Below are positions 12,288-25,444 of a stretch of DNA of 64,000 nt, in pieces. The stretch is from contig JAMYGW020000005.1 in assembly GCA_025617375.2 (NCBI GenBank), positions 186,001 to 250,000 on the forward strand. Reading direction: 5' to 3'. Origin of the DNA: Acarospora socialis (taxonomy: Eukaryota > Ascomycota > Lecanoromycetes > Acarosporales > Acarosporaceae). The notes under the pieces were generated by a model. The model ran no database searches. It was not told the origin of the DNA and worked only from the letters and a program-made list of their open reading frames with translations. Each line of letters opens with the position of its first letter. Positions within the stretch are counted from its first letter, which is position 1. A program made the translations under genes and the position numbers.

Positions 12288-15200
12288 ATTCATGTTATAT
12301 TGTGAGAACTGTGAAGTTAAGCATCAGAAACATTGTTATATTGAAAAGTGATAGCTTTTGAGCTGTTTCTCTTAAGAACAGCACAGCAAACACAGATTTC
12401 ACTTCACTCTACTTAGAGCTTCAATGCTCTTTATTGCAAAACTGAGTCACTCAGTATCTTTGACAGCTAATTACATTATTATTCATCTTTTTCTACATTA
12501 TAAGAAAGAATCTTATCTCTTTATCTTTGCTGTGCTTTGTGTTGATCACTTAAATACTTAGAAAGTCAAGTAGATGTTAACAAACAGTGATATGAAAAAA
12601 AAGCTCTAGACTCTTTCAAGACAATGTCTTGTAGTCAGAATTTCAATTCTTGAACTCTCACTCAAAATCAATAAACTTACACAAAAAGCAGACTGAACTT
12701 CAATGCTGAGACACAATTCATCAAGATCTTAAAGCAGTTCTGAAAAGTCAAAATACTGTCATCAAGAATCTCAATGATGATGATGTACATCTCACAGACA
12801 ATGTGAAGCTTAAAGCTAAGATAAAAGAGTTGTGTGCATATCATCAATGACACATTAATTGAGCACTTATTTCAAAATCATTTTCATTCATCACAGAGAT
12901 CTTCATTCTTTTAGACTGCAATCAAGATGAACTTGTGACTGTGAACAATCACACAGATTAAAAACATTATCTAGAAAATAAAGATCACAAAAAACTATGT
13001 CTGTTGACAACAGTACTTAGTTAAGAAGATCAGACAGTGATCAGCTACAGCTAATAACAAGTTAGCTGAACTATTGATGAAAGAGAAATCAAAGACATGA
13101 AGAAGTCAACTTTTGATGTAATAAAAGAAAGTAAGCATAACTCAGCACATGTTCTATACAGATGAACAGAGACAAGAACTGTAAAAGAGATCAACAGTTT
13201 CAATATAGATAATTGTGTTTCTCAATCATCTTCTATCAATTGATATATCATCTTCTGTCTTCATTTTTGTAGCTTTAAATAGCTTTACATCATAGATTTA
13301 TTTTTTATGAAAGTTAGTGAATGTTTATACCTGATACTCTGAGTAATGAGTAAATCTCAATACATTGATGATGAATAGCTGATTCAATACAATGATGTAA
13401 CAGCATCAAGTAAATCATGATGTTGAATCAGAAATTCAGTAATCAAGATGAGTGACTCATAAGAATGCTGCAAAGACAGAAAGTCTATCTTCACATATTC
13501 TCTCTATAGAGAGTACTAGTAAATGTGAAACTCAAGAAATGCTGATTAAAACAACATTTGTATCATATATCTTTAGAATAGATTATATTTTCAATGCTGA
13601 GCAAAAAATTCTTGAAGTTCACACATTATCTAACTACTCAGTCATGTCTCAAGTCTAGTGATTATTCTTCAGACAGATAAACTCAAATTCTTTATGACTT
13701 TCAGATATCTTTCTTAAGTGTGAACAAGATAGAGAATGACAAAACTTGAAAACAATTCAATAACTTGTTCAGCAGTATCATATTAAGCAAAGCTTAAATC
13801 AAGCAGTTCTCAATAAGCACAGAGCAACAGAGATTCAAGTTTCTCAGATGAAAGCAGTCATAATACAAATGTAAGAAGTCTTAAATGAGTTTGAAGTAAT
13901 AGAGCTGTCTAACTTGACTTTCAATCTCTTGAACTCTTTTTCATTCTATGTGTATGACTTAAACAACATGTAGAACTACTGAATAGTCACATAATTTGTT
14001 AGCATAAAGAAATCAAATCTTCTTTCATTTCATTACTCAATATCAACTTACTCAAAAGAAAGTCAGAGCTATCTGTTTCTGCTTTTCTTATGCAAAAATT
14101 CTCATTTAAAATCAAACTTTCTTTCTATGAATTTCTATATCATTGAGTAAAGACAGATATTGTCATTCTTAATGTTAAATCATGAAGCTTGTACTTCACA
14201 CAGAATCTTTGAGTATGAAATCTTTGAAATCTAATGAAAAATTGTTTTCAAGAAAGCTGAATGACATATTTTCTATCTCTTGATTTTCTGTCACTCTCAA
14301 GACATTATTTTTATCTCAGAAAGAAGATGACTCTTCAATCTCTTCACTCTCACTCACACTAACTGTCTGCAGCAACATAATAACATTTTTGATCTGCTGT
14401 GTTGAGTCTATATTTAATTGTCAGATGTAGAGAGTCTCATTATTTGAAGAATGACTTTGATCAGTTGAGAAAATCTTGTTTATGAATGTCAACTCAAATG
14501 ATGTTGAGTGATCTTCAGATTGTATTGTTTTCTCAATTTGATCTGACTTTTTCTCAGACTTCTGCATAGAAGCATGATCTGTTGATGTTGATGAGACAAA
14601 TATTGAGTGATCAAAATCAGAGATATCTATAAGAAAAAGTTTCTTGCTGTGCTGAGTTATTGAGATTGAGTCTGCAGTGTGAGTTCAAATGTCATAGCTG
14701 AATTTTTCATGAACAAGTTGTTGTAACTAAAGTGTCTGATTCATGCTTCACTCAAGATGTTTATAGCTTTTCAGATTTCTTCATTTTTGTATATAATTAA
14801 TAATATAATTGATGAAAACAGAGAGCAGAAGAAGAAGTGTCTCAATAACTAAGACAATACTGAGATTAAGAATGCTGAAGTTAATATAAGCTGTATTGAT
14901 AGTTTTCTAATCAGAATAGTCAGAAGTGTATGAAATGTTAAAGAGTATAAAGTTAATCTGATTATGACACTGTGCTTGTTTCTTCTTTGTCTGAGATTTA
15001 ACAAGTAAATAATATACTGTCTTGCTTGTGAGTTCAGTGACTTGTTTCACTGTCACTCTTTGCAACAATGTCATAAAGATTGAATGTCAATGTTGTACTT
15101 TGAATTGTCACTGATTGTTTGAAAGTAAATCTTGTACTTCATCACTAAGAAAGTTTCTTGCAGTAAGAGATGAAACATCAAGCAAGACAACAACAATGAA

Positions 15201-18200
15201 TAAATATATATCATACTCAGAAATGATTAAGCTGATGCTGTAAAAGAATATATTCTGAACTGATGATCATCACAGATTTTCTGTCATGTTAACTGTTTAA
15301 TTAAAATTCATAAATAATGTGCAATTTGTACTTGCAGAAGAATGCAAATTGCAGAACTAAAACTGTTTGATACATTCTAGAATGCTGACTGAATTATCAT
15401 GAAATTAAACATTAGTGTTGTCTTTCAAACTGAGAATATACAACACAACTTCTGAAAACTGAAGATGTGCAGAGTATCATGAATCTTTTACTGATTTATT
15501 ATAAATCATGTTATTAACAGATAAAAGAAATAGACTGACATCTGCATCAGATCTTTTGAGTTTAGAAATTGAATTGATGATAAATGATGAGAAGAAATCA
15601 TCTAAAGTCTTAGATCACAGTTAGTACATTTTTTGCAGATATGCTTGACTTAGTGTCTTACTTGATGATGTAATTTAATGTATTTTGAAAATCTTTTGTC
15701 AAACTCATCTTCAGGTGAAACTGATATCTGTAACTGTATGACTGTGAACTTTGAGAAAGATATGATTTATAATAGTACTCAACATAATCACTGATTGTTG
15801 AATTGATAGAGTGATAAAGCATGAAATATTCAACTGTAATAATAAATACACATATAGTAACTTTCTAAACAGTGAAATGATCTTCTGATAATGCATTGAG
15901 ATCAAGATTGAAGTGACTGTTGATGTGTTTAATGTTTAATATAAGTGTGATATTCTCATTTCTTACACACATGTTGTTGAATGAGCACACTGCTGTTGAT
16001 GAGATAGTTAAGATGTTTGATTGAATAAAAGACTTGCAGCTTTATGCAGCTACATCTTGTTCATAGCATTACTGAGCATAATTAGCACTCAGAATCACTG
16101 TCTAAACAAAATATGAGTAAAATTATTGAAATGTATCTGTGATATTCTTGTCTGTGAGAGAAATGAAATGACTACAATTTAAACTAGACACAAGAACTTC
16201 ATTTTTAACAGTGATTGAGACTTACAAGAAAAATATTTGAGCTATCTCAAAGACAGCAATATGAAGAATGCTGAAAGCAATCAGTGAAAGTATTTAATGA
16301 AAGAGCAAACTTGTGTTTTGTCATCAAAATCAGTTTGTCTGTAGAAAGTTTCAAAGATCAACAACATTGATTGCTGAGTTTCTGAGAATAGCTTGTCATT
16401 GATAATACAGTTCATTCTTAAATTTATCAGATGATAGTATTTAATGAATGTTGAAACAGATGATTTTTCAAAAGCTGCTGTCTGCAAGATCAACATAAAA
16501 TATGAGAAAGATGATGAGAAGAGCATCATTATGAAACATCAAGATAATTGTGATGTCACAGACTGATTTATATGATCAGTTTGTTCATGCATCTATGTAG
16601 ACACTGCTGTTGTCATCTAAAATTGAAGTTGAAGTCATGTTAAAAATCAATGAAGATTGATCTTGATCAGAGTATCATTGAATAGACAAGTGACTTAATA
16701 TAGTGATATAGAACTTCAGTAGTAAGATATTAAGACTTGTAGCTGAGTTTTTTGAAAACAATGATTCTTTTTTGTAACTGTTAATTATGAAACAATAATT
16801 TCATCTTGATTCACTCAATCTGAATGTTCTTTTCTTTCTGCATGCAAGATTGTTTGCTTAGTGTTATAAAGATACTCTGAGAATGACTGATGCAATATTA
16901 ATCACAGTTATTGAGTGATATTAAGAAGTATGTCTCTCAAGAAGCTCAGTGACAATAGAAATCATTCAACTGTCTATATATAACAAATGATATAGTTCAG
17001 AAGACACATGCTTTCAATTATGATTCAGCAATAGACTGTATGAGATGAAAGAGTAGTGCAAGATGATTTGTCATATTCAGACAAGATTGATGATGAGTGT
17101 GTATTCAGAAACACACTTTCAACTTTATCATTTTCAAGAAACATGCATGAACAAAAAGAATAGAAACAACAGAACACAAAGATGATTTAACTTCAATTAC
17201 TTGATTACATTTATGAGTGATAGCAGTAATATGTGAACTCACAAGAGACAAAGATTTTGTCTTATGCATTGATGTACAAAGACTATTGACAAAATTCTTC
17301 ATCACTTCATCACTTTGTCTCTTAAAACAATAATAAAGATTTTTTCACTCAGACTCTGATCATTGAGCTCAGAAATATGCAGCTTAAGATTCTTGATCAT
17401 CAGCACTATTTTTTATGTTTCAGAAATAATTGTGTTAGTAACATTTCATGATACTGAAAAAGTTCTGAGAAGTAAATAAAAAACTGAGAATGACAGAGAC
17501 TTTTGCAAACAGTCTTCATACTAAAAGATGCAGTCAAACTAGAGATAAGTAATTATACTAAAACAAAGCACTCACATTGATTTAAACATACAGAATTGTT
17601 CAACATCAGATAGCTTCTCTGCATTATAAAGCAGTAATATGTGATCAGTACAGCAAGTTTTCTGTGCTTGATAGCTAAATTATAACTGTAAGTGTGTAAC
17701 ACAGAGATTAATATGCATGATGCACTGTGCATCACTTCTTGCAAGACTTCATCTTATCTTCAAGTTTCTTTACAAGTCATAACATTACTCAGACTGAGAT
17801 TCACACTGACTCTCTATAACTTAAATATGAGTTGCTATCTTCTTCTGCAATCTAGCTGTTGCAATATCTTTTGATATACTTTCATACTTTCACAACTTTG
17901 TGAGTGTACTAAGCTCACTAGCTTGTGCTTAATTCTTCTGTTTGATATATAGAGCATTTTTTATAGAACAATTTTGCACTTCAACATTTAGCTGTGTAAC
18001 ATAGAGTAACTCTCTGCAAACAATCTCTTATCTATTCACTTTATGATGTTATCTGAATCTCAAGTATCAGACAATATGATCTTGAACAAAAGAAAAAACT
18101 TCTCATAACAAAACAATCACTTCAGACAGAAGTTCTTCTCACTCATCAATTATTTCTTAAATATCTTGATCTCAAAGAAGTCACTCAATTCTGAGAAAAA

Positions 18201-20440
18201 CATATCTAAAGATAAGAATCTTTGAGATCAGAAGAATAACAAGCTGATGCTGACTGAAAAGCATGAAGTAGTGAAAGAACTGTGAAAGCACATTCTGAGT
18301 TTATGACTTATGATATTATATGCAATTATTGTAATTCTCTCATGAAGTATTACTTGCATTTTTTGCTATCAGTCAATTGAGATTTCAATTTACTTTAATT
18401 AAGTCAGCAATTACTTCAGAGCACAATACAAAATGAGTAATAAGTGACACAGAGCAGCTAGTTTCAAGACTTTTATAACTGCAGCAATTGATATTCTGAT
18501 TATATCTACTATCTGTGTTAAAGTGACTGCAGTGTACTGTCAGAGAAGATTGAATGTCAAGACATCTTCTTTAACTTTACAACAAATACTGACATTAATG
18601 AACAAGAACTGATCTGATAGTGCTGTGCTTTAAAATATATTAAGATTAAGTATCAGCTGTTGAACAAGAAGCTCACTATTGCTGTTATTGACAGTTCTTG
18701 TTGAAATTGATGAGTTTGAAAGTGTACTGAAAATTTTTTTCAATGACAGACTGAGAAATGACAATCTATAACAGCATTGCTGATTTTAGTTCTACAAGAT
18801 GTTCTTGTGAGCACAGTTCATATCAAAGTCTTGAGCACAAAAGATCTAAACATCTCAATCATAATAGAAATATCAGATCAGTTTTAAAATTCTGACTGAA
18901 ATATATAATGAGTCAGTCATGAATAATATTATCTTTACTATCTTAAATGAAAAGCTCACTGACAAGCAATCATATTTGTGATTTGCTGATTGTAATAATG
19001 TGAATGTAACTAGTCTTAATGAAAACATTCATAACAGTTTAAATTTCAATATCTTGTCAAAGAAACTTTTTATTGCTACATTCTCAATCAGTACTGATGC
19101 AGAAGTTCTTCACAATCTTACACTATATCTTAACATATCTGTTAGTTATGTGAGTGTGATACAGTCTGAATACTCATCTTTTTGCACTGATATCAATTCA
19201 TTAAATCAGATCTTTTTCAATATCAGAAACAATTCAGATTCAAATTCATTTGATGATTTTAAAAAATCAAGCTATCATGTCTGAATATGTGCTTCTGATG
19301 ACATTTTCACATTATTATGACAGTATATTTCTGATTGACAAGATGTCTTTGAAGAATTCTGACTGAATTTTCAACTGAAGAGTCTACTGTTAGATTTCAA
19401 CAGCATTTGAAGTGTTTATGATGAAAGCAGTAATTTCACACAGCACTGCTACAACAACAGCACACTGAGTTACTTTGAGTTATCAAATCACTGAAATAAT
19501 CATGTTGCAGACAGTCTACTAAACAAGATGTCATTTAACAGACATAATCTTTTCTATCATAACAGATCTGAGAATGTCTTGTTAGAAGTCTACTTCAAAG
19601 AGAAAGTCTTTCTTGAGATAGTAGACTCTTTATTAACAGTCATTGTCATCATCTTCAGCTCAAATATCTTCTTCAATTATGTCATCTCAGAAAGCAACTA
19701 CATCAATGCAGAGTAACTTCTCTGTACTTAACTTCACTTTTTTTTCACAGAAATCTTGATTTTCAACAGCAATAGTGACAACTCATCTGACAGAATATAC
19801 TGAAACTAAATCATTTTCTTTCTCAACTGTTTCTTCATCAACTTCTTCACAGACTTCAACAACTCATTTAATCATTCTTTACTCTCAATGCTTCATACTT
19901 TTCTCAACTGACTGCTCAACTTTAGCAACTCAGTCAAAGTCATCATCACTCTTACTCTTGTCATCTACACTGTCAGCAACATCATCTTGAACATCAGTTC
20001 AGATCTATATCTGTTTTTTATTTCTGCTTATGCAGACTTCAATTTGCAGAAACTGATCATGCTGCTTGCAGTTATAATTGTTATCACACTGCTTCTGACT
20101 GCACAACTGATGAGACTAACATTCTTAATAATTTATGTATTACAGCATTTAAGTTAAACAGAGTTTCTTAATGCATGAGCAATGCTGAGAATTAAAGTCA
20201 AGATTGAAATGAATGTGTCAGCTGTGAGTGCTTTGAAATTACAGCATGTTGAGATGTTGAATGAAAGAAAAGAGTGAGTTGATGATGCTGATGTTGAGTG
20301 AAGTGAAGAGAACATAAAATGTAGAAAACTGATGCTTGACAGTAGAAAAAGAGTCAGAAAACAGACTTTGTATTATATGATCAGAGATAAGAAAGCAAAA
20401 GAGAAGAAAGTGATTTCAGAGATACTGTGAAATGAGTAGA
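12288..20440. other. Long decayed tract with no recognised gene
   Basis: About 8 kb, nearly free of CC/GG. Small open frames occur on both strands: 13452-13658 (+), 15711-15905 (-), 16281-16529 (-), 19000-19284 (+) and 19775-19990 (+, Ser/Thr-rich). 16281-16529 and 19000-19284 look the most protein-like in residue mix but match no family I know. No LTR pair, inverted repeat or RNA gene found by eye. Most likely several old elements or gene copies beyond recognition. Confidence 0.3.
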
Positions 20441-20899
20441 GATAAATAACTTAACATATAACTATCAATAAAATCATAACTAGTCTTCTTCACAGTTTAA
20501 AAACAGCTACATGCAGTCTGAATTGTGCTCTGTTTGCTACAATTGAGTAATTGTCTGAAAAGCTCTTATCTCAATGATGATGCTTGACTTTCACTTATTA
20601 GCTCAAAGAAGACAATCTGATGTCTTCAACTTGCTATTCTCTTTGACTGAAGATTCTGATAAGATTTTCAACAATATTACAAGAGTAAAGATCTTAAAAT
20701 TGAAGCTATTGTACTTAGAACTACATGTGTAGACACTGTGATTTCTATGCTAAGAACATTAAGAAGTAAGTGTGAAATGTCTTTGAACAGAATATTCAGA
20801 CAGAATCTTCTAGCTAAATCAGACATAGATGAGAAGATAATGCAGAACTAAATCTTAGATGATAAACTAGCTACTAGACTGCTGATTAGAATCAAAATA

Positions 20900-22780
20900 A
20901 TTAATATTTGAGAACTCATCACTATTGTGAAGTTAGAGCACACTCAGAAAAAATGAATGTATATAGCTACAGCATATGCACACAAAAACTTGTAGACATT
21001 AGTTGAACAAATTACTACTTAAACTACATACAAAATGAATTCTAACATGCTCATCTATTCTATAATTTTCACTAAATTTATCAAGAACTTTCAGAAAGCA
21101 CATCAGTCTTTTTTCACTGAGCACTTGATAAAGTTCTACAACAATGAAGAAATTAATAACAAGAAAAAGAAATGACAGAGACTTCTAGACTATGTTTTTA
21201 GTTGAATATATATTTTAGTCACTGAGAGCAGCAAGAACAGTTGCATTATTCTTGACTGTGTTCATCATCACAGTGAGTCTTGAAACACTTGAAAGCTGAC
21301 AAAGAAGAAAAGAATAAAAAAGTCAACATTCATTAAGCAGAAAAACTGCTCTTATTTGATCTATATATCATTTAGAGAAGTTCAACAAGAAGAAAGAAGA
21401 AAGACATGACTTATTGACATAAAGAATAACAGTTACAATCACTTTTTCATGTTAAATCTCTTTACATATTTTCCACATTAAATCTGAAAGCCTGAATCAG
21501 ATAGAACTAGACAGTTAATCTATACACATTGAGTGATCTCAATATTCTACACACAGTCAGTCAGAATTCTCAATCTTAACAAGCTGAACATGACTGCAAA
21601 GCAATACTATAACTTAGTATGATTGCAAGAAGCAAAGATCAAGAAGAAGAAGATGAATATCTTACTTACAAGTCTTATTCTAGTCAAGTTTCACATCATT
21701 ATTCTTGAGAAATATAAGATAGATTCTCAAATTCAGAAAAGAACAGTTCACATTATTGATTAAGTCTTCTTCTGCTTCTCTAAGCAAATAATTTTAGTTA
21801 GACACTTTGTTAACAATTGAATGCTAGAAGTGAACACAACATTTAAGACAAACAAGTTTCACTTATCTCTTTCTGTTGTTGTCAGCATCATTAATACTGA
21901 TTTGACATTTTCTGTTATCTTCTTCTTTATAATTTCTGAATTGACTGAGTTCTTCATATTTGTTAAGAAACAAATGCAGTTTCTTATGTGATATAACTGC
22001 TCTGAACTCAGAATTGTTGTAGAAAATCAGATAAAGAATCTCATAATTTTCATAACTCAGATAGAGACTCAACAACAGAAGAAAGAAGAAAGATGAGAAG
22101 AAGAACAAGAAGAAAAACAAGTTATTCTGCAACTGTGTGAGCAACATACTGTTCAAAACATAAAAAAATGAGTGCTTCAATCAGAAAGATATAACAAGAA
22201 AAAGTATAACAAACTTACTGACTATATTTGAAACTATGTGAAGTTTAAGATCATGAATGAGATTGAACAGCAATGAAAATAACTTCTTACAGAGTTCAAG
22301 ACTCTAGAAAGAGACTATCTTATTGAAAACTGAGTCTCTAAAAAGCATCATATTGTCAGAATATACATAAAGAAATACTTAAATCTTGCAGTCAACTTTA
22401 TTCAGTGAGTTGAAAACTATCACAATATTGTTAAGAAAAGTCTCAATCAACAGATATCTGTTTCTGAGATATACACTAAACTGTCAAGTCAGCTGAGTAA
22501 TCTTACTTGAAGACTTGTGAAGAAAGAAAATTGCAGTTAAATTGACATATCTTATCTTATTGACAGAAAGATCTTTCAAATCATGCTGAGTTACATCACT
22601 TATTATGTTCTTATTCTTCTTGCTTCAGAGTGAAAGCACACAAAGACATAAGCATTGCAAATTGAGAAAGAGAAAAAAGAGAAATCAAAGAAATCTGAAT
22701 GCTTGTTAGCATGTGAACTACTCATAAGATATGATTTATCTTGTTGTCACTGAATGTATTCAGCAATTTTAGAAGAAATA
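20900..22780 (+). pseudogene. Mutator-like (MULE, Hop-type) transposase relic
   Basis: The plus-strand reading shows three blocks of a fungal MULE transposase. First, at about 21230-21420, is a basic Cys/His-rich FAR1-like DNA-binding region (ILDCVHHHSESRNT, then KLTKKKRIKKSTFIKQKNCS). Second, at about 21560-21960, is the start of the DDE core (TAKQYYNLV; FCFSKQIILVRHFVNN; MLEVNTTFKTN, then LSLSVVVSIINTDLTF). Third, at about 22250-22755, is the C-terminal half (ERDYLIEN, SKKHHIVRIYIKKYLNLA, VENYHNIVKKSLNQQISVS) ending in a SWIM-type zinc finger at 22697-22752 (ECLLACELLIRYDLSCCH). The first catalytic Asp of the DxTF motif now reads aac (Asn) at 21833-21835, and TGA and TAA stops interrupt the frame many times, mostly where Trp, Arg or Gln codons would fit. 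Dead. The terminal inverted repeats of the element were not found. Confidence 0.75.
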
Positions 22781-23280
22781 TCTCTTTCACTTTTTCTTCT
22801 ACATCTCTGCTGATTGCTTAATGATTTTGCAATTGTTTTTGATAACTAAACAATTGCATTCAATTCAGTAGAGTCAGATAAGAAGACAGAGAAACATTGT
22901 TAACATGAAAGACAAGATCAAAGAGAGAAAAATTAATTTCATGATACTGAACAAGATGTAGTTCTAAAGTCAGCATTAGTCATTGCTGTCACATAGAAGA
23001 AACTCAATTCACAGAACTCAAAACACTTTGCAGTTATCTTTAAAGAAAACAACAAATGTCTGACAGCAGACATGCTGCAGCAAATAAAGTGATAAGAATG
23101 TTCAAATCTTGTTTTACAACTACTCAAAGTTCTTTCAACAGTCTTTGTCAGTTCAAATTAAAAGAAAACATCAGAAAGCAAACAATAATGAGTCTTGAGA
23201 TTGCTGAGACTGAAACTTATTGTAAACAAATAACAGTGACAATGACAGCAACTCAAAGTAGCAATATCTAAGTTGTATCT
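22781..23280. other. Flank right of the MULE, small open frame 23056-23271
   Basis: 23056-23271 (+) gives 71 codons rich in S, T, Q and K with no known motif; the opposite strand is also open (22939-23127). It may be the start of the same decayed reading that continues through the minisatellite to the right. Low support. Confidence 0.2.
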
Positions 23281-23420
23281 TCTTCTTCTCTTTCTTCTGC
23301 TTTTTTTAGTCTCATTTTCACTTTCTTCTTCTTCTTCTTCTTTTTTTTCTTTTTATGACTGAATGATCTGTGATATATTTTCTTCTTTTTTTTCAATCAT
23401 TATACTCTTCACTCTACTCA
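23281..23420. repeat. Pyrimidine-rich tract (CTT-type)
   Basis: Dense ttcttc/ttttttt runs on the plus strand, including five cttctt-type units near 23320-23340. Simple-sequence DNA; no further role visible. Confidence 0.6.
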
Positions 23421-23520
23421 CTTTACTCACTGACTCTTCAGCAAATACAAATTGATTCTTCAGTTAAGTGTTGAAGTTCACAGTCAAGAAGAAGATGAGT
23501 GAGAAGATGAGAAAGAAGTT

Positions 23521-23855
23521 GTACTCAAAAGATATACACATCTTAGAGATGTGCACACTTGAAAGATATACATGCTCTGAGAGTGTGAGCACTTCAAATA
23601 TATACACTCTTGAAAAATATGCAACTAAAAGATGTATGCACTCAGAAGATATACACACTTGAAGAGTATGCATAACTGAAAGATGTGTGTACTCAAAAGA
23701 TATATACACTTGAAGAATATGCACAACTGAAAGATGTGTGCACTCAGAAGATATACACTCTTGAAGAGTATGCATGACTGAAAGATGTGTGCACTTAAAT
23801 GTATACACACTTGAAAAATATGAATGTCTAGAAGTATACACACTTAAAGAGTGTG
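23521..23855. repeat. Minisatellite: 17-bp unit in 51-bp higher-order repeats
   Basis: About 20 head-to-tail copies of a 17-bp unit. Three variant units (gatatacacacttgaag, agtatgcataactgaaa, gatgtgtgtactcaaaa) alternate in fixed order to give a 51-bp higher-order unit, best seen from 23657 to 23810. Since 51 is a multiple of 3, one minus-strand frame stays open through the array (23464-23868) as a 17-residue repeat (type HLSVMHTLQVCISSEC). Unit differences are mostly transitions. It could be the repeat region of a former protein gene or plain minisatellite DNA. Confidence 0.85.
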
Positions 23856-23869
23856 CACATTGCAGCAAT

Positions 23870-24156
23870 TTCTGACTGAGAAATCACATGTAGCTCAAGT
23901 ATCTGAATTTAGTTAGTCTTATGCTTAGATTCAAATCTGTGAGTATAACAAGTCAGAATTAAAGCTACAACAAGTGAGAAAGTCAGAATTGAATGAGTCA
24001 AAGAAACTCTTAAAAAGCAGTCAACAGTGCTTAGCAACAATAGAAAGCAGTGCATTTGAAATAATTACACACTACATCAGTCATCTCAATCAGAGTCTTG
24101 AACAAAAATGAGTCAATCAAACATTATTAACTCTAAGAGAAGACTTAATCACTTAC
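23870..24156. other. Left flank of the Gypsy-B insertion; charged reading on plus strand
   Basis: The plus strand reads a Lys/Glu/Gln/Ser-rich, coiled-coil-like peptide in pieces (near 23955-24060, ELKLQQVRKSELNESKKLL). The right flank beyond 30235 has similar charged character. So Gypsy-B may have landed in a mutated gene or gag-like ORF of unknown identity. Confidence 0.3.
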
Positions 24157-24161
24157 ATTTA
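24157..24161. repeat. Target-site duplication attta, left copy of Gypsy-B
   Basis: attta directly before the LTR start TGTTACATT; the same five bases follow the right LTR at 30231-30235. Confidence 0.9.
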
Positions 24162-24477
24162 TGTTACATTCCAACTGAGATTTCTCAGTTATAGAGCTAG
24201 AGTTTATGCTTCTTGATATAAAGGTCCAAAGGTTCTAGGTAAACAGTAGCTTTGTATTGTGTAACTAGATGAGTTGAACACAGTCAATTTCATAAGAAAA
24301 TCAACTCTACTATATAGAAACAGGCACACTGACACACTCAGCATTCTGGTGTTCTGATGTGTTCTTGACACATACTCATGAGAAAATGCCTGATATTTCA
24401 TTGTTTCATGCTCAGAACTATGCCTGCTTCAGATGTATCTCTTATCATGTTACTCTTCTTAAAGTATGATCATAACA
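24162..24477 (-). repeat. Left (3') LTR of Gypsy-B
   Basis: 316 bp, TGTTACATT...CATAACA. It pairs with 29915-30230 along the whole length. A tactatatag TATA-like motif lies near 24307-24316. The next bases, read on the minus strand, are a purine-rich run (gaagagaagagatga), as expected of a polypurine tract upstream of a 3' LTR, which confirms minus orientation. Confidence 0.92.
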
Positions 24478-24494
24478 TCATCTCTTCTCTTCAG
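24478..24494 (-). promoter_or_regulatory. Polypurine tract of Gypsy-B (plus-strand DNA primer site)
   Basis: The minus-strand sequence touching the 3' LTR reads gaagagaagagatga, all purine but for one t. Position and composition fit the RNase H-resistant primer used for second-strand synthesis in LTR elements. The leader beyond it (caggcactag on plus) is shared with Gypsy-A. Confidence 0.6.
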
Positions 24495-24540
24495 GCACTA
24501 GTCCTCTAGAATCTATTTAAGCAAGAGTATATATCAGCAT

Positions 24541-24900
24541 TTGTTCATCAACTTTTTGATGATGCATCTGAAATCCAAAAATCACCTTCATCTTGCTGAT
24601 ATCATCTTTTGTAAAGAAGATCCTGCTCTTGTTTTCTGTGATTGTTGTCTCAACATCAGTCTTTCTTGTATTGTGATGTCTTCTGATTCTTTGATGTTGT
24701 CTAACTTCTTGAAGTCTGTGAAGTGTGCTGAGTGTATTTGTTGAGGTCATTTCTGCATTGATCTCTCTCTTGATTTCTTGAAGTCTGTTCATTTAAAGAC
24801 TGAAAATGAACTCTTCTTGACTCTTGATGAACAGCTCCCCACACTTTTAGCAAAAATTGCCAGATTGCAGAAAATCTTGAAACAGTCTGAAGCTTGAATA
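24541..24900 (+). pseudogene. Cysteine-rich ORF antisense in Gypsy-B
   Basis: The plus-strand reading lies between the 3' LTR and pol, opposite in direction to pol. It shows the paired-cysteine head (FCDCCLNISLSC, then KCAECIC) and a Leu-rich tail (LPTLLAKIARLQKILKQ) typical of a short coiled coil. The same arrangement occurs in Gypsy-A (3413-3718) and Gypsy-C (57265-57666). Conservation of Cys spacing and position across three copies argues that it once coded a protein. Function unknown; broken here as the rest of the element is. Confidence 0.55.
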
Positions 24901-25114
24901 GACACAAAAATGAGGTGTTTTGCTGAAGAGCTTGTGGATGATAATGATGGAACTGAGAATGAAAATTCTCAAACAATGTCACAACTTGTTGACTCAATAT
25001 CACCATTCTTCTGGGCTAATGTTGACTTCTTTTCTCAAAACATCAAAGTGTTCTCACACAGTTCTTGAGGTTTTCTCTTGACTCTCAAGTGTTTTCTGAG
25101 GTGTCATAGTCTTT

Positions 25115-25444
25115 TCATTTGATGAGGTAGTGAGCTTCCCCACTAATCATTCTCTTCCCTAGAATGTCCTCAACTTTGTATTCTTTGTTGGGTTTGACAG
25201 ATGTTTCAGTGGTTTGAAGTGGTATGAACTGATTGCAATGCTGTAGCATCAATGCATGAAATACTGAATGTATCTTCATTCTCTTGAGTAAGTCTAGCTC
25301 ATAGCTTAATTCCTTGATGTTCCATATGATTCTAAATGGTTCAATGCTCTTGTTCTTCAGCTTCTTGCTTCTTCTCTTAGTCTGTATGTTATTCATTCTT
25401 AGATATATCTTTTCTTCTTCTTCAAATAGTTTTGTCTTTGTCAT
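25115..25444 (-). pseudogene. Gypsy-B integrase C-terminus with chromodomain
   Basis: The 109-codon minus-strand reading contains the integrase C-terminal SH3-like region (RRSKKLKNKSIEPFRIIWNI, then YELDLLKRMKIHSVFHALML), followed by a chromodomain-like start (EYKVEDILGKRMISGEAHYL). In chromoviruses this module directs insertion to marked chromatin. It continues to the right into the integrase core. Part of the Gypsy-B fossil. Confidence 0.8.

Noticed and set aside
21863-22180. 105-codon minus-strand hydrophobic ORF
   Set aside because: It lies opposite the MULE transposase reading and is a low-complexity Phe/Leu shadow of a purine-rich coding stretch.
23464-23868. 134-codon minus-strand ORF as a live gene
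   Set aside because: It is open because the 51-bp repeat keeps frame; no start context, homology or neighbouring coding signal supports a working gene.
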